The position numbers and the translations under genes are program-made. A stretch of 53,062 bases of DNA from Candidatus Stackebrandtia excrementipullorum (GTDB lineage Bacteria > Actinomycetota > Actinomycetes > Mycobacteriales > Micromonosporaceae), in contig DXGR01000033.1 in assembly GCA_019113825.1 (NCBI GenBank), positions 1-53,062 on the forward strand, written 5' to 3'. Numbering within the stretch: the stretch's first letter is position 1; every line of letters begins with the position of its first letter. Shown here one piece after another: positions 16,900 through 23,862 of this stretch. Below the pieces are notes generated by a model. It saw only the letters and a list, made by a program, of their open reading frames with translations. It did not search any database and was not told the origin of the DNA.

Positions 16900-17640
16900 T
16901 CACACCGGTTTGACCGCGGTAATGACGGCGGCGTGCATGCCGGCGGCCACCTCATGGGTTAGCTGGATTTCGACGGCGGTGAGCCCGACCGCCGTGAGGC
17001 CGGAACGATATTCGCCGACGGACAGGGCTCCCGCGATACATCCGGCCCAGTCGCCCCGTTCGGCCCGTTCATCGAGGCTCACATGGTCTTCGGCTACCAC
17101 ATCGGACACCTGAATCCGGCCGCCCGGCTTGAGCACGCGGTGGATCTCCGCGAGAACCCTGCCCTTGTCCGTCGAGAGGTTGATGACGCAGTTGGAGATC
17201 ACCACGTCCACGGCGCCGTCGGGCAACGGGATTGACTCCATCTCGCCCTTGAGAAACTCGACGTTCGACACGTCGGCTTCGGCGGCGTTGCGTCGCGCGA
17301 GCTCCAACATCTCGTCGGTCATATCCAGCCCGTAGACCTTCCCGGAGGGCCCGATCTTCTTGGCGGAGAGCAACACGTCGATACCGCCGCCCGAACCCAG
17401 GTCGAGCACGGTTTCGCCGAATCCGAGGTCGGTCACTCCGAGTGGGTCGCCGCACCCGAGTGAAGCCTCGACCGCAGCTACGGGCAGGCCCGACCGGTCG
17501 GCGACGCTGTAGAGGGTGGATCCGAACCGGCCGTCTCCCCCACCACAGCATGCTTCATCCGGTGTTTTGGTGGCGTCCATGACGCCGGACGCCGCTTCGG
17601 CGTATCGGGATCGAACTTCTTCTTTGATGTAGTGAACCAT
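16900..17640 (-). CDS. arsM: Arsenite methyltransferase (ArsM-type)
   Basis: A 246-residue SAM-dependent methyltransferase that should convert As(III) to methylated arsenicals. Motif I is VLDLGSGGGIDVLL. Arsenic-binding cysteines typical of the family are visible in DEACCGGG, LGCGDP, ISNCVINLS and WAGCIAGAL. ATG 17640 is preceded by a perfect AAGGAGG-like site; an in-frame upstream start at 17694 would run through the operator and is unlikely. It is divergent from an ArsR repressor with a 24-bp palindrome between the two starts, a classic arsenite-responsive arrangement. Confidence 0.92.
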   Translation of the reverse strand: MVHYIKEEVRSRYAEAASGVMDATKTPDEACCGGGDGRFGSTLYSVADRSGLPVAAVEASLGCGDPLGVTDLGFGETVLDLGSGGGIDVLLSAKKIGPSGKVYGLDMTDEMLELARRNAAEADVSNVEFLKGEMESIPLPDGAVDVVISNCVINLSTDKGRVLAEIHRVLKPGGRIQVSDVVAEDHVSLDERAERGDWAGCIAGALSVGEYRSGLTAVGLTAVEIQLTHEVAAGMHAAVITAVKPV

Positions 17641-17648
17641 GACCCTCC

Positions 17649-17672
17649 TTGATTCGATACTTATCGAATCAA
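17649..17672. promoter_or_regulatory. ArsR-type operator palindrome
   Basis: Perfect 11-bp arms, TTGATTCGATA and TATCGAATCAA, around a 2-nt centre lie between divergent arsM and arsR, immediately beside the arsM ribosome binding site. A second smaller repeat, TTGAC-AACC-GTCAA, lies at 17688-17701 near the arsR start. ArsR-SmtB repressors bind such AT-rich dyads at promoters. Confidence 0.8.
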
Positions 17673-17710
17673 AGGTTGCCACTTGTTTTGACAACCGTCA
17701 AGATGGCGGC

Positions 17711-18067
17711 ATGGCCGATTCCGAGCGCTGCACGCCGCCCATGCCACCTGAGAGGGCAAGCGATCTGGCGACGGCATTCAAGGCCCTGGGAGACCCGGTG
17801 CGGCTGCGCCTCCTGTCGATGATCGCCGCCCGGAACGGTGACGAGGTGTGCGTCTGCGAACTGACGATCGCCTTCACTCAGTCCGACGCGACCATCTCCC
17901 ACCATCTGAAAGTCCTACGCAAAGCGGGCCTCGTGACGTCCGAACGACGCGGAACCTGGGTGTACTACCGGATCGCTCCGGACCGATTGACGGAGCTGTC
18001 TGCACTCCTCGCCTTCGCGCAGCCGGGCGGGCCCGAACCCGTCGTCACGCGCCACTCAACCGCGTGA
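17711..18067 (+). CDS. arsR: ArsR-family arsenite-responsive repressor
   Basis: A 118-residue winged-helix repressor. The DNA-binding core reads SDATISHHLKVLRKAGLV. The metal site CVC is at C47 and C49 in EVCVCEL, the alpha-3 As(III) site of classical ArsR proteins. Low Cys content elsewhere fits the simple two-coordinate plus one type. ATG 17711 is the natural start; its ribosome binding site is weak (AAGATGG). It is divergent from arsM and presumably represses both genes through the palindrome at 17649-17672, releasing on As(III) or Sb(III). No arsenite efflux pump or arsenate reductase lies in this window. Confidence 0.93.
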   Translation: MADSERCTPPMPPERASDLATAFKALGDPVRLRLLSMIAARNGDEVCVCELTIAFTQSDATISHHLKVLRKAGLVTSERRGTWVYYRIAPDRLTELSALLAFAQPGGPEPVVTRHSTA

Positions 18068-18082
18068 CTTATGTCACCGCGG
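18060..18082 (+). terminator. Hairpin overlapping arsR stop
   Basis: CCGCGTGAC (18060-18068) pairs with GTCACCGCGG (18073-18082) with one bulged G and a TTAT loop; the arsR stop codon is inside the left arm. It probably ends arsR transcription. Confidence 0.5.
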
Positions 18083-18105
18083 GAACTTCACGGCCCCCAC
18101 CGTCG

Positions 18106-18143
18106 ACTTCTATGAGACGTAGAAGTTTGGGTGATCGTCACCC
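18106..18143. promoter_or_regulatory. Two inverted repeats upstream of PCu(A)C/DyP operon
   Basis: ACTTCTA-N7-TAGAAGT (18106-18126) is a perfect 7-7-7 dyad. Immediately after it comes GGGTGA-TCG-TCACCC (18129-18143). They end 19 nt before the GTG start of the copper-chaperone gene. They look like operators for a dimeric regulator; I cannot assign the regulator. Copper or iron control would suit the genes. Confidence 0.5.
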
Positions 18144-18162
18144 ATGACGACAAGGAGCCCTT

Positions 18163-18756
18163 GTGGCAATCAGCAACAGCCGAGTGCGCGGTTCACTGGC
18201 CGCACTCGGAATGGCCGCGGTCCTCACACTGTCGGCGTGTGGAGGAGCCGAGACGGAGGCGGCCGCCGACGAGCCCACCGAGGCCGCCACGCTGACCGTC
18301 GAGGACGCGTGGGTCGTCACCGCCGACGACGGCATGACCGCCGCGTTCGCGGTGTTCAACAACCCGTCGGACACCGACATCGTCATCGCGTCGGCAGAAT
18401 GCGCGCTGTCGCCCATGGAGCTTCACGAGATGGACATGTCCAGCGGCGACATGGTGATGCAGGAGAAGGAGGACGGCTTCACCATCCCCGCCGGAGAGAG
18501 CCACATTCTTGAGCCCGGGGGCGACCATCTGATGCTGATGGAACTGTCGGAACCGATCCTGGCCGGCGACGAGGTCGAGATCACGCTGCACCTGGTCGAC
18601 GGTGAGCAGCTCGTGTTCACCGCCGTGGCCAAGGACTTCGCCGGCGCCGACGAGGAGTACAACCACGACGACCACGGCGACCACGGCGACCACGGCGAAG
18701 ACGAGCACGACGACCACGGCGACCACGGCGACCACGGCGACCACGGCGAGGAGTGA
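18163..18756 (+). CDS. PCu(A)C-type copper chaperone lipoprotein with His-rich tail
   Basis: A 197-residue lipoprotein. The signal peptide ends with lipobox LSAC (C26). Residues ~42-160 match the periplasmic copper chaperone PCu(A)C fold with the H/M motif: ELHEMDM...MVMQ, then SHILEPGGDHLMLM. The family binds Cu(I) outside the membrane and delivers it to cuproenzymes. The last ~30 residues are a His-Asp-Gly repeat, likely an extra metal-binding tail. The GTG start at 18163 follows AAGGAG. The stop is within 3 nt of the DyP peroxidase start. This pairing resembles the Streptomyces lividans ecuC/dtpA locus, but no Sco gene is present here. Confidence 0.88.
   Translation: MAISNSRVRGSLAALGMAAVLTLSACGGAETEAAADEPTEAATLTVEDAWVVTADDGMTAAFAVFNNPSDTDIVIASAECALSPMELHEMDMSSGDMVMQEKEDGFTIPAGESHILEPGGDHLMLMELSEPILAGDEVEITLHLVDGEQLVFTAVAKDFAGADEEYNHDDHGDHGDHGEDEHDDHGDHGDHGDHGEE
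18670..18747 (+). repeat. Tandem 9-bp repeat encoding Asp-His-Gly
   Basis: GACCACGGC occurs as three tandem copies (18670-18696), a 15-bp interruption, then four tandem copies (18712-18747), identical at every base. The copies encode DHG units at the chaperone's C-terminus. Exact nucleotide identity implies recent expansion and a slippage-prone length. Confidence 0.9.
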
Positions 18757-18758
18757 CG

Positions 18759-19952
18759 ATGACCGACCCGTCGCCTCGCCTGTCCCGGCGAGGAATGCTC
18801 ACCGGTGGGCTGGCCGCCGTCGGTGGTGCCGCCGTCGCCTCCACCGCGACGCTGGCACTGACCGGCGACGACGGGCCGTCTGCCGCAGCGGAACCGTCGG
18901 CCACGACCGTGCCGTTTCACGGCAAACGCCAGGCCGGCGTGGCCACCGCTCCGCAGGCCCACGGCACGTTCGTCAGCCTCGCGATGAAGCCCGACGTCGA
19001 CGTGGAACGTTTCGCGTCGGTGCTGCGTCTCCTGAGCCAGGACGCCGAACGTTTGACCGAGGGACTGCCGGCGTTGGGCGACACCGAACCCGAGTTGGCG
19101 AAACCGGTCAACCGGTTGACCATCACCTTTGGATTCGGGCATGCGTTGTTCGACAAGCTCGGTATCGCCGACCGCCGACCCGCGGACTTCACGCCCGTTC
19201 CCGAGTTCGAACACGATCAGCTCGACGAGGCGTGGAACGGTGGGGACGTTCTGTTGCAGATCTGCGCCGACGACCCCACGACGGTCAGCCACGCCGTGCG
19301 AATGTGCGTCAAGGACGCCCGCTCGATAGCGGAGGTCAAGTGGGTCATGCGGGGGTTCCGGCAGGCGCCACCGGTCGTCGAACCGGGGGCGACTCCTCGC
19401 AACCTGATGGGCCAGTTGGACGGGACGGCCAACCCCGACCCGGACGACGAGGGGGTCGTCTGGCGCGACGGGTCGGATTCCATGGCCGACGGCACGACAC
19501 TGGTGATTCGACGTATTCGCGCGGAGATGGAAGCGTGGGACGCGGTTCCACCGGTGTCGAAGGAGCAGATCATGGGCCGTCGGCTGGACACCGGAGCTCC
19601 GTTGACGGGCGAGAGCGAACACGATGAACCGGATTTTTCGGTGACCGACCATCTTCACCTGCCGGTGATCGCGCCGAACTCGCATATCAAGCGGGCACGT
19701 CTCGACGACGGACGCCGCATCTTCCGTCGGGCCTACAACTACGACGATCACATCTTGTCCGACGGGACGGGCGATGTCGGCCTGATCTTTGCGGCCTATC
19801 AGGCCGACATCGGCACGTTCGTCGACATCCAGGCTCAATTGGACGCGGCGGACATGTTGAACGCCTATGTGACGGCGGTGGGGTCGGCGGAGTTTCTCAT
19901 CCCACCGGGCTGCGAAGAGGGCGGCTGGGTCGGCGAGACCTTGTTCGGCTAA
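18759..19952 (+). CDS. Tat-exported DyP-type haem peroxidase
   Basis: A 397-residue class A (EfeB/DtpA-like) dye-decolorising peroxidase. The N-terminus carries a twin-arginine signal, LSRRGMLTGG, followed by an Ala-rich hydrophobic core. GQLDGTANP is the GXXDG haem-pocket motif with the catalytic Asp, and NSHIKRAR contains the proximal His ligand. It would oxidise substrates with peroxide outside the cell. ATG 18759 follows GAGGAG; in-frame GTG 18753, overlapping the chaperone stop, is an alternative. Coupling to PCu(A)C suggests linked copper/haem metabolism, as in Streptomyces DtpA. Its 3' end overlaps the convergent MarR gene by 4 nt. Confidence 0.92.
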   Translation: MTDPSPRLSRRGMLTGGLAAVGGAAVASTATLALTGDDGPSAAAEPSATTVPFHGKRQAGVATAPQAHGTFVSLAMKPDVDVERFASVLRLLSQDAERLTEGLPALGDTEPELAKPVNRLTITFGFGHALFDKLGIADRRPADFTPVPEFEHDQLDEAWNGGDVLLQICADDPTTVSHAVRMCVKDARSIAEVKWVMRGFRQAPPVVEPGATPRNLMGQLDGTANPDPDDEGVVWRDGSDSMADGTTLVIRRIRAEMEAWDAVPPVSKEQIMGRRLDTGAPLTGESEHDEPDFSVTDHLHLPVIAPNSHIKRARLDDGRRIFRRAYNYDDHILSDGTGDVGLIFAAYQADIGTFVDIQAQLDAADMLNAYVTAVGSAEFLIPPGCEEGGWVGETLFG

Positions 19953-20509
19953 CCGTCACGTGACGGGGGTGAACCCTCGTCGAGGAGTGTGGCCTCCATA
20001 TCGTCGGCCGTCGCGGCAAGGAACCGAGTCACGATCTTGATCTCGGATTCGGTCAACGCCGCGGCGGCCGCGAAGCGCGCCGCGTGATGGCGGCCGACCG
20101 CGTTCATTGCCGCGAGCCGCGTGTGCGGTGTGACGGTGACGGTGACCGTCCGACGGTCGAGATTGCTGCGAGACCGCACGACGTGCCCGCTGTTTTCCAG
20201 GCGGTCGAGCAGTTTGGTCGTCGAAGCGGGGGTGATACGCAGGTGCGCGGCAAGCATGCCGGGGGTCGCGTCGACGTTCTGATGGAAACAGGCGATGAGG
20301 AACTGGATGGCGAGCATGTCGGTTTCCTTGAGGCGCATGTACTGTTGCCCGGCCTCGAAGACCTTCCGTTCGACGGTCCGAAGCCGTCCCATCGCGGTCA
20401 TGAGACGCCCGATGCGTTCCAGTTGTTCGGGGCCGACGCCAGTGCGGTCGACCAGCTCGCCATGAGGATCGTTGGCCTCAACGCTGTACAACTCGACGCG
20501 CCGGGACAT
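19949..20509 (-). CDS. MarR-family transcriptional regulator
   Basis: A 186-residue winged-helix regulator. LAAHLRITPASTTKLLDRLENSGHVVRSRSNLDRR holds the recognition helix and the Asp-Arg wing tip (given here only as the family landmark at ~90-125). ATG 20509 follows AAAGGAGGGTG. It is divergent from an MMPL transporter with an 8-8-8 inverted repeat in the 99-bp gap, so it most likely represses the transporter and itself, relieved by a small hydrophobic ligand. The N-terminal ~40 residues before the helical core are longer than in minimal MarR proteins. Confidence 0.9.
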   Translation of the reverse strand: MSRRVELYSVEANDPHGELVDRTGVGPEQLERIGRLMTAMGRLRTVERKVFEAGQQYMRLKETDMLAIQFLIACFHQNVDATPGMLAAHLRITPASTTKLLDRLENSGHVVRSRSNLDRRTVTVTVTPHTRLAAMNAVGRHHAARFAAAAALTESEIKIVTRFLAATADDMEATLLDEGSPPSRDG

Positions 20510-20568
20510 CGGTCACCCTCCTTTTTCGGATCATGCCCGGAAAACTATAGTAACGTCGATCAGTACGC

Positions 20569-20592
20569 TTAGCCAACTATTAGCTTGGCTAA
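20569..20592. promoter_or_regulatory. Candidate MarR operator
   Basis: TTAGCCAA (20569-20576) and TTGGCTAA (20585-20592) form a perfect inverted repeat with an 8-nt spacer, 16 nt before the MMPL start and 60 nt before the marR start. Its size and position are typical of MarR sites. Confidence 0.7.
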
Positions 20593-20608
20593 TCACCGAA
20601 GGAGTCTC

Positions 20609-22738
20609 ATGACCGGGAGCACCAAACAACCGAAACGGATCCTACGGATCCTGCTCCCGGCGGTATTGATCCTGGCATGGCTGGCCGGTGCCGCCATCGG
20701 AGGACCATACTTCGGAAAGATCGACGAGGTCTCGTCCAACGACAACGCCACATACCTTCCCGAGAGCGCCGAGGCCACGCAGGTACGCGACCGTCTCGAC
20801 GAATTCCTCGACGCCGACACGATTCCCGCCGTCATCGTCATCACCGGCGACACGGAATTGTCCGAAGAGGACCTCACTGCGACCCAACAGGTCGTCGACG
20901 ACATCGGCACCCTCGACGAGGTACACAGCGGAGTGTCTCCGCCCATCCCCTCCGAAGACGGTCTGGCGGTTCAGGTCTTCGTCCCCATGGACGCCGGAGC
21001 CGACATCCCCACAACCGTGGACGAGATCCGCACGATCATGGCCGACGACCTCCCCGGCAACCTCACCGCGCACGTCACCGGACCCGCCGGATTCTCCGCC
21101 GACCTCCTGGAGGGCTTCGCAGGCATCGACGGACTCCTTTTGGGTGTGGCGCTCAGTGCGGTCCTGTTGATCCTCCTGTTCGTTTACCGCTCGCTTCTCC
21201 TCCCGATCGTCGTCCTGTCCACCAGCCTGTTCGCGCTGTGCGTCGCGCTGCTGACCGTGTGGTGGCTGGCCAAGATCGACCTACTCGTCCTCACCGGACA
21301 GACACAGGGCATCCTGTTCATCCTCGTCATCGGCGCCGCCACCGACTACGCGTTGCTCTACACCGCTCGATACCGCGAAGAGCTACGGCGCAACAAGGAC
21401 CGCGGCGCCGCCACGCGAGCCGCCGTCAAGGGATCCGTCGAACCGATCCTCGCCTCCGGCGGAACCGTCATCGCCGGTCTGCTGTGTCTACTGCTCAGCG
21501 ACCTGGGTTCGAACAAGTCGCTGGGCCCGGTCGCCGCGATCGGCATCGTCTTCGCCATGGCGTCGGCGTTGAGCCTGCTCCCGTCGCTCCTGTTCGCCAT
21601 GGGGCGGGTCGCCTACTGGCCGCGCCGTCCACGCTACGAACCCGAACGCGGCGACGACATCGCCGTCAACACCGGCGCCTACGCGAAGATCGGCACCTGG
21701 ATCGAGCGTCGTCCTCGGGTCGTGTGGATCGCCTGCACCCTGCTGTTGGTGATCGGAGCGGCGTTCATCACGCAGCTACGGGCCGACGGTGTCCCACAAA
21801 GCGAATTCGTGCTCGGCACCTCCGATGCCCGCGACGGCCAGGAGGCGCTCGCCGACCACTTCGCGGCCGGTTCCGGAACCCCCGTCTATCTGATCGCGTC
21901 CGAAGCCGACTACCCCGCCGTCGTCGACGTCCTGGTGGCCGACGACGGCGTCGCCTCCATATCCATTACCGCCGACACACCCAGCGGCAGCATCCCCATA
22001 GGCGACGACGGTGCCCCCGCCGCACCGCCGGGCATGGAGGGTTCACCGACGATCGTGGACGGTGACGTGCTTCTACAGGCGACACTGTCCGACGCAACGG
22101 ACAGCGACGCCGCGGCCGACACGGTTCGGTCACTGCGGGCCGAGTTGGACACCACAGCGCTCATCGGCGGCACCACGGCCATCGACGTCGACACCAACGA
22201 CACGGCCGCAGCCGATCGCGACCTCATCATTCCGGTCGTTTTGGTCGTCATCCTCCTGATTCTCATGGCGTTGTTGCGGTCGATCCTCGCTCCGGTGCTG
22301 CTGATCGCCACCACGGTGCTCTCATTCGGCACGGCCATGGGAGTGTCCGCGCTGGTGTTCAACGAACTGTTCGCCTTCCCCGGCGCAGACCCGAGCGTCC
22401 CGCTGTACGGATTCATTTTCCTTGTGGCACTGGGGATCGACTACAACATCTTCCTCATGACACGGGTACGTGAGGAGTCCCTTCACCACGGGACCCGCGA
22501 AGGAATCCATAGAGGCCTGGCGGTGACCGGCGGTGTCATCACCTCCGCCGGAATCGTCCTGGCCGCGACGTTCGCGGCGTTGGCGGTCATCCCCATCCTG
22601 TTCCTGGTGCAGCTGGCGTTCATCGTCGCCTTCGGCGTCCTCCTGGACACGTTCCTCGTCCGAACGCTGCTCGTCCCCGCCCTGGGGTTCGACATCGGCC
22701 GGCCCATCTGGTGGCCGTCCCGCCGGATCAACCGGTAG
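20609..22738 (+). CDS. MMPL/RND-family membrane transporter
   Basis: A 709-residue RND-superfamily pump of the actinobacterial MMPL type, with two repeats, each an N-terminal helix, a large extracytoplasmic domain (~35-180 and ~395-530) and a five-helix bundle. Characteristic motifs are GAATDYALLYTARYREEL in repeat one and ALGIDYNIFLMTRVREE in repeat two, which carry the proton-relay Asp-Tyr pairs. Substrates in the family range from lipids to drugs and pigments. ATG 20609 follows GAAGGAG. The adjacent MarR gene and operator indicate ligand-induced expression. A strong hairpin follows the stop. Confidence 0.9.
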   Translation: MTGSTKQPKRILRILLPAVLILAWLAGAAIGGPYFGKIDEVSSNDNATYLPESAEATQVRDRLDEFLDADTIPAVIVITGDTELSEEDLTATQQVVDDIGTLDEVHSGVSPPIPSEDGLAVQVFVPMDAGADIPTTVDEIRTIMADDLPGNLTAHVTGPAGFSADLLEGFAGIDGLLLGVALSAVLLILLFVYRSLLLPIVVLSTSLFALCVALLTVWWLAKIDLLVLTGQTQGILFILVIGAATDYALLYTARYREELRRNKDRGAATRAAVKGSVEPILASGGTVIAGLLCLLLSDLGSNKSLGPVAAIGIVFAMASALSLLPSLLFAMGRVAYWPRRPRYEPERGDDIAVNTGAYAKIGTWIERRPRVVWIACTLLLVIGAAFITQLRADGVPQSEFVLGTSDARDGQEALADHFAAGSGTPVYLIASEADYPAVVDVLVADDGVASISITADTPSGSIPIGDDGAPAAPPGMEGSPTIVDGDVLLQATLSDATDSDAAADTVRSLRAELDTTALIGGTTAIDVDTNDTAAADRDLIIPVVLVVILLILMALLRSILAPVLLIATTVLSFGTAMGVSALVFNELFAFPGADPSVPLYGFIFLVALGIDYNIFLMTRVREESLHHGTREGIHRGLAVTGGVITSAGIVLAATFAALAVIPILFLVQLAFIVAFGVLLDTFLVRTLLVPALGFDIGRPIWWPSRRINR

Positions 22739-22759
22739 AAGGCTCACCGCCTCCGACTG

Positions 22760-22796
22760 CGGCTGCACGAACTCCCGACGCGGAGTCGTGCAGCCG
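22760..22796 (+). terminator. Strong hairpin after MMPL gene
   Basis: CGGCTGCACGAACTC (22760-22774) pairs with GAGTCGTGCAGCCG (22783-22796) with one bulged A and an 8-nt loop, 21 nt past the stop. No T-run. Confidence 0.8.
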
Positions 22797-22816
22797 CCGT
22801 GCAATCCACCGCCATA

Positions 22817-22841
22817 GTCGACTCGAAACCGAAGAGTCGAC
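22817..22841. promoter_or_regulatory. Inverted repeat at the 5' end of the ESX-like cassette
   Basis: GTCGACTC (22817-22824) and GAGTCGAC (22834-22841) form a perfect 8-bp dyad with a 9-nt spacer. The right arm abuts the AAGGAG ribosome binding site of the next gene, so it could be an operator or an RNA hairpin that hides the ribosome binding site. Confidence 0.45.
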
Positions 22842-22853
22842 CAAGGAGCAACG

Positions 22854-23381
22854 GTGGGTTCGATCATCGACCGCATATCTCAGCTGAACATCGAGGTCAC
22901 CTCACCGGATCGAACCGTGAGCGGGCAATTGACCATGCGCGCCGGAATGAGCATCCGGTTTGCCGAGGACATACGCCGGTGGCACGACGAGGACACGTTG
23001 GCCGCGCAAGTCGAGGCGGTGCTTCGGGGCCTGGTCGCCGGGCAGCGGCGCGCAGCGCACATGCTCCGAGGAACGACCGAGCCGGACCCGTCGGAGAAAC
23101 CGCGCACGCCCGCAGCAGAACGCGCCGCGAAACTGGCCGAGGCCATCGCCGAGCAGGACGTGTCCGCCGAGTCCACCGATGGCAATGTCCTCATACGACA
23201 AACCGGTGCGGACGACTTCATCGTCGTCATCGTCCCGGGATCACTCCATCGGATTCCGCAGGACGCACTGCGGGCCGAGGTGCAATCGGCGTTGTTCACG
23301 GTGCGACGCGAGTTCGGCAGAAACGCACGGCAACTCAACGAACAGTTTTATTCCTCCAGGGGCACAGGAGCACGGAGATGA
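22854..23381 (+). CDS. YbaB-like protein of an ESX-like cassette
   Basis: A 175-residue soluble protein from GTG 22854 (AAGGAG upstream). The start, IDRISQLNIEVTSPDRTVSG, and the later stretch STDGNVLIRQTGADDFIVVIVPG each resemble the sheet part of YbaB/EbfC-like proteins that accompany type VII secretion genes in actinobacteria. The region ~45-75 and the C-terminus are helical. A disordered, charged linker (EPDPSEKPRTPAAE) separates the halves. Its stop overlaps the following gene by 4 nt. The similarity is a pattern judgement; the function is unknown. Confidence 0.55.
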   Translation: MGSIIDRISQLNIEVTSPDRTVSGQLTMRAGMSIRFAEDIRRWHDEDTLAAQVEAVLRGLVAGQRRAAHMLRGTTEPDPSEKPRTPAAERAAKLAEAIAEQDVSAESTDGNVLIRQTGADDFIVVIVPGSLHRIPQDALRAEVQSALFTVRREFGRNARQLNEQFYSSRGTGARR

Positions 23382-23845
23382 CCGAAGAACTGACAGCAGA
23401 CCTCGTCGAACTGCGCAAGATCGGCGAGTACCCCATCCCCGACATCGCCGAGGATTTCCTGGCGACGGCCAACGCCTTGGCCAACGTGAGCTACTCCGCG
23501 TCCGGCTTGTTCACCAGCCCCGCGTCCGGGGGCGCCGAAAGCCGGGTACGGCGCGAATGGCTGGCCCTGTTCGAGCTGACACAGAACGCCGCAGCCACCA
23601 CCTGCACGAACCTCCGCGACATAGGCATCGGCATCGTCAACGCGGCCAACAGCTTCGCATCCGACGACGACAACAGCGGGACCACGTTGGACGCGCTCAA
23701 CGCCGAGATGGAGATCTACGAGCACGGCGATCCGGATCGCAATATGGGCAGCAACGAGAAGCCGGGTCCGGTAGACGATCCGGACGTCGTGGACGTGCCC
23801 GATGACGAAGTCGCCAAGATCATCCCACCCGGCGAATACATGTAG
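23378..23845 (+). CDS. Hypothetical protein, possible WXG100/ESX-associated partner
   Basis: A 155-residue protein whose ATG overlaps the previous stop (ATGA). The first ~110 residues are predicted helical with small-residue heptads (ATANALANVSYSASGL, NLRDIGIGIVNAANSF), like the helical hairpin of ESX-secreted or EspC-like proteins, though no clear WXG is present (REWLALFE is the nearest). The last ~40 residues are acidic and Pro-rich, ending PPGEYM. No signal peptide. It sits between a YbaB-like protein and a larger helical protein, so a chaperone or secreted-partner role is inferred. Confidence 0.5.
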   Translation: MTEELTADLVELRKIGEYPIPDIAEDFLATANALANVSYSASGLFTSPASGGAESRVRREWLALFELTQNAAATTCTNLRDIGIGIVNAANSFASDDDNSGTTLDALNAEMEIYEHGDPDRNMGSNEKPGPVDDPDVVDVPDDEVAKIIPPGEYM

Positions 23846-23862
23846 TAGAGGACGGACCATTC

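Noticed and set aside
18670-18747. CRISPR-like array from the regular 9-bp repeats
   Set aside because: Units are in-frame codon repeats within a gene, with no spacers and no cas genes.
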